Shown: positions 62,034-64,000 of the stretch, in pieces
Layout: each line of letters opens with the position of its first letter
Position numbering within the stretch: position 1 is the stretch's first letter
Source: CBDHDJ01 sp965261645
Lineage (GTDB): Bacteria > Pseudomonadota > Alphaproteobacteria > SHVV01
Direction of reading: 5' to 3'
Length of the DNA: 64,000 bases
Assembly (NCBI GenBank): GCA_965261645.1
Contig: CBDHDJ010000002.1
Location: 496,001 to 560,000 of the forward strand
Notes under the pieces: model-generated
Told to the model about the DNA's origin: nothing
What the model saw: the letters and a program-made list of their open reading frames with translations, nothing else
Database searches by the model: none
Position numbers and translations under genes: made by a program

Positions 62034-62918
62034 TTAAGTTGATGGGCCACCCGTAGCCCCATCAACAGCGTAGGTTGGCCCCTCAACGTTTGGCAAGATG
62101 GTTTCTGGGGCCGGCGGTCTGTATCCGAGCGAGCTATGCGGCCGGATGGTATTGTAGTGATGCCGCCATCGTTCGATCAGCACTTTGGCCTCCTTCAATG
62201 TATAGAAGATCTCCGTGTTCAGGATTTCGTCCCGGAGCTTTGAGTTGAAGCTCTCGTTGTATCCGTTCTCCCAAGGTGACCCGGGCTCGATATAGAGGGT
62301 CTTGACGCCGATCCTGCCGAGCCAGTCGCGGACGGCATGAGCGGTAAACTCTGAGCCGTTGTCGGAACGGATATGATCCGGCGGGCCATGTTGGACGAAG
62401 AGCCCGGTCAGACAATGGAGTACATTGTCCGAGTTCAATCTTCGCTCGACGACAACGGCCATGCACCGCCTGGTAAACTCATCGATCACGGTGAGCATGC
62501 GGGACTTCCTCCCATCGTGTGTTCGATCCATGACGAAGTCATAGGACCAGACGTGATTGGGCCAGCACGGCCGCAGACGGATGCAGGATCCGTCGTTGAG
62601 CCACAGCCTGCCCCGTTTCGGTTGCTTCTGTGGGAGCTTCAGCCCCTCCCGCCGCCAGATGCGCTGGACCCGCTTGGCGTTCACATGCCAACCTTCGGTC
62701 CTGAGCAAGGCAGTGATCCGCCGATAGCCATATCTGCCATACTGGCTGGCCAAGCGGATGATCGCGGCCGTGAGTGTCTCTTCATCATCCCGACCACGGG
62801 GTCTCTTGCGCTGGGTTGAGCGATGTTGGCCTGCAACAGCACAGGCACGTCGCTCGGAGATTCCCAGTTCGGCCTGGAGATGATCAACACACTGCCGACG
62901 ACGGGCGGGGCTTAGCAA
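62034..62918 (-). CDS. IS3 type C transposase OrfB
   Basis: 294 residues. Features: RRACAVAGQHRSTQRKRPRG, YGRYGYRRITALLRTEGWHV, WSYDFVMDRTHDGRKSRMLT (first Asp), DHIRSDNGSEFTAHAVRDWL (second Asp), GSPWENGYNESFNSKLRDEI (Glu), WRHHYNTIRPHSSLGYRPPA. The catalytic set is complete. It starts at a TTG overlapping the end of orfA, so it is probably made as a fusion by frameshifting. Confidence 0.9.
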   Translation of the reverse strand: MLSPARRRQCVDHLQAELGISERRACAVAGQHRSTQRKRPRGRDDEETLTAAIIRLASQYGRYGYRRITALLRTEGWHVNAKRVQRIWRREGLKLPQKQPKRGRLWLNDGSCIRLRPCWPNHVWSYDFVMDRTHDGRKSRMLTVIDEFTRRCMAVVVERRLNSDNVLHCLTGLFVQHGPPDHIRSDNGSEFTAHAVRDWLGRIGVKTLYIEPGSPWENGYNESFNSKLRDEILNTEIFYTLKEAKVLIERWRHHYNTIRPHSSLGYRPPAPETILPNVEGPTYAVDGATGGPST

Positions 62919-63190
62919 TTTCCCTCAAGCGCCTCTTTCAAGATCAGCTTATCCAACGTCAGATCCGAGATCGCCTTCCGGAGACGGCCATTCTCCTTCT
63001 CCAGGTCCTTCAGACGCTTGGCCTGGTCAGTACGAAGGCCGCCATATTCCTTGCGCCAGCGATAGTAACTCTGCTCCGATACGCCGAGCGTGCGACAAGC
63101 TTGACCAACGGACTGGCCCTGCGCCAAGGCCACCTCGGCTTCGCGCAACATGCTGATAATCTGTTCCGGGGTGTAGCGTTTACGGCTCAT
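62912..63190 (-). CDS. IS3 type C transposase OrfA
   Basis: 92 residues from MSRKRYTPEQIISMLREAEV (63190, after GGAGGAC). HTH in VGQACRTLGVSEQSYYRWRK, then the zipper AKRLKDLEKENGRLRKAISD and LTLDKLILKEALEGNC. Overlaps orfB by a few bases. Confidence 0.9.
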   Translation of the reverse strand: MSRKRYTPEQIISMLREAEVALAQGQSVGQACRTLGVSEQSYYRWRKEYGGLRTDQAKRLKDLEKENGRLRKAISDLTLDKLILKEALEGNC

Positions 63191-63233
63191 TTTGTCCTCC
63201 TTTCGAGGGGGCAAAATGCGCCAAACTCTGGAG

Positions 63234-64000
63234 TGCGCCCCTATGTCCGGACAGGATCACTCGGCGGCCTTGACCGTATGCCGGGCATGTTGATCCTCGA
63301 ACTGTACCGGGCTCAGATATCCGAGCGCGGAGTGGAGACGTCGTGAGTTGTAGACCTCATCGATGAATCTGGGAAGGTCTGCGGTAACATCGTCGAAAGT
63401 CTCGTATTCCATGAGATAGACTGCTTCGACCTTGAGCGTCTTCATGAAACTCTCAGCCATAGCGTTCTCGTAAGGGTTGCCACGCCGGCTCATCGAGCCG
63501 ATCAGCCCATGTTTGGCGAGCAGCTTGCGATAGTCTGCCGCTGCGTATTGCGATCCGCGATCCGAATGGTGGATACAGCCCCTTGGCGGCTGTCGTGACC
63601 GGACAGCGGCCTTGAGCGCTGCCAAGGTGAGCCGCGTATCGATCGAGCGGCTGATGGCATAACCAACGACGCGGCGTGACCACGCATCGAGGATGACGGC
63701 GGCATAAACGAAGCCAACGGCGATCGCGACGTAGGTGATGTCTGCGACCCAGAGCTGGTTCGGCCTGTCGGCCGTAACGTCCTTGGCGCGGTTGGAGAAG
63801 ATCGGACTATCGTGATCGCTGTCGGTTGTGGCGATGAAACGCCTGCGACGCTTGGGCTGTAGGTCGTGCTGGCGCATCAGACGGCGGATCTTCTTACCGT
63901 TGACGACGATCCCCTGATGGCGTAGCTCGGCCCCGACACGTCGATAGCCGTAAGCCTCAAACTCTTCGCAGATCGCCGTGATGCGGGCGACGATCTCGGT
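63234..64000 (-). mobile_element. IS3-family element type B, copy 2 (runs off the window)
   Basis: Left end TGCGCCCCTATGTCCGGACA at 63234. Identical by eye to copy 1 wherever both exist (39567-40000 and 63615-64000). Confidence 0.85.
63257..64000 (-). CDS. IS3 type B transposase OrfB (5' end outside window)
   Basis: The frame is open from the window edge to the stop at 63257. Visible: YGYRRVGAELRHQGIVVNGK, RPNQLWVADITYVAIAVGF (first Asp), CIHHSDRGSQYAAADYRKLL (second Asp), GNPYENAMAESFMKTLKVEA (Glu), FIDEVYNSRRLHSALGYLSP, ending HARHTVKAAE. Catalytic set intact; this is the complete version of the gene truncated at 39560. Confidence 0.9.
   Translation of the reverse strand, partial: TEIVARITAICEEFEAYGYRRVGAELRHQGIVVNGKKIRRLMRQHDLQPKRRRRFIATTDSDHDSPIFSNRAKDVTADRPNQLWVADITYVAIAVGFVYAAVILDAWSRRVVGYAISRSIDTRLTLAALKAAVRSRQPPRGCIHHSDRGSQYAAADYRKLLAKHGLIGSMSRRGNPYENAMAESFMKTLKVEAVYLMEYETFDDVTADLPRFIDEVYNSRRLHSALGYLSPVQFEDQHARHTVKAAE

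Larger units (their letters stand above)
61985..63233 (-). mobile_element. IS3-family element type C (about 1.25 kb)
   Basis: Left end TGGCCTGCCCCCGATTAGTG, with AGAGTTTGGCGC a little inside. The right side shows the matching inner motif (GCGCCAAACTCT) but is cut by the end of the type B element at 63234, so its outermost bases are missing. A 3' remnant of the same type lies at 40471-40685. Confidence 0.82.

Noticed and set aside
1..64000. CRISPR arrays, tRNA or rRNA genes
   Set aside because: No regularly spaced repeats, no cloverleaf-like GGTTCRANNCC context and no rRNA signatures were found while reading; a dedicated scan (tRNAscan, Infernal) would be decisive.

Overview
The window looks like an accessory, insertion-sequence-saturated stretch of a GC-rich alphaproteobacterial chromosome or large replicon. 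The best taxonomic marker is the F1-ATPase zeta inhibitor (DUF1476, 33311-33631), a family known essentially from Alphaproteobacteria. A BtuF-like binding protein, YfcG-type glutathione transferases, an EamA exporter and a large chemoreceptor fit that. No rRNA, tRNA or CRISPR array was seen. Roughly 36 kb of the 64 kb belongs to identifiable mobile elements or their remnants, many nested in one another. Several broken host genes can be rebuilt by eye by removing an insertion and one copy of its target duplication.

Layout. 1-2650: host genes (metal/cobalamin-binding protein, two glutathione transferases, YbaK-type deacylase). 2769-12533: IS cascade. IS256 splits a Sel1-repeat gene; two IS5 copies flank an IS630; an IS3 splits a small secreted-protein gene; an IS1182-like element (called IS-A here) splits an IS1595. 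12534-19888: the most unusual element, a 7.35-kb IS66-like transposon with 126-bp terminal inverted repeats, an 812-residue coiled-coil transposase and a downstream DUF4338 (DruA-like) gene. Its transposase gene is interrupted by two abutting 1,916-bp group II introns that differ at one base I could find. 19889-26505: IS630 tail, an IS-A copy interrupted by an IS256, a broken integrase, IS5 and IS630. 26542-30062: toxin-antitoxin/defence cluster (VapC remnant, HigA with a nonsense-mutated HigB, intact-looking AbiEi-AbiEii pair) with several hairpins between the modules. 30114-32062: 42-bp perfect inverted repeats enclosing a repeat-protein gene split by a second IS256 copy. 32270-33093: IS5 and IS256 remnants. 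33311-35700: ATPase zeta inhibitor and its overlapping partner, then a UmuD-like/UmuC pair. 35815-40685: IS21 (its istA split by an IS630) plus IS3 debris. 40957-42384: PlsB-like acyltransferase. 42742-50362: IS630 stub, IS3, IS6, a large serine recombinase module, and IS110, IS21 and IS256 pieces. 50363-52606: truncated secreted protein and a Rieske oxygenase. 52814-55866: two IS-A copies in tandem. 56024-61805: host genes (methyltransferase, truncated EamA copy, chemoreceptor, NHL-repeat protein with an in-frame amber codon, full EamA exporter). 61985-64000: two IS3 elements, the last running off the window.

How the genes work together. The host functions are scattered and mostly unrelated. 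The real functional pairs are AbiEi-AbiEii (type IV toxin-antitoxin/abortive infection), HigA with broken HigB, the zeta inhibitor with its overlapping partner, UmuD-like with UmuC, and the NHL protein with the chemoreceptor. The UmuD-like partner has lost both catalytic dyad residues and the self-cleavage segment. The IS66-DruA transposon with tandem introns is the strongest candidate for an under-described system.
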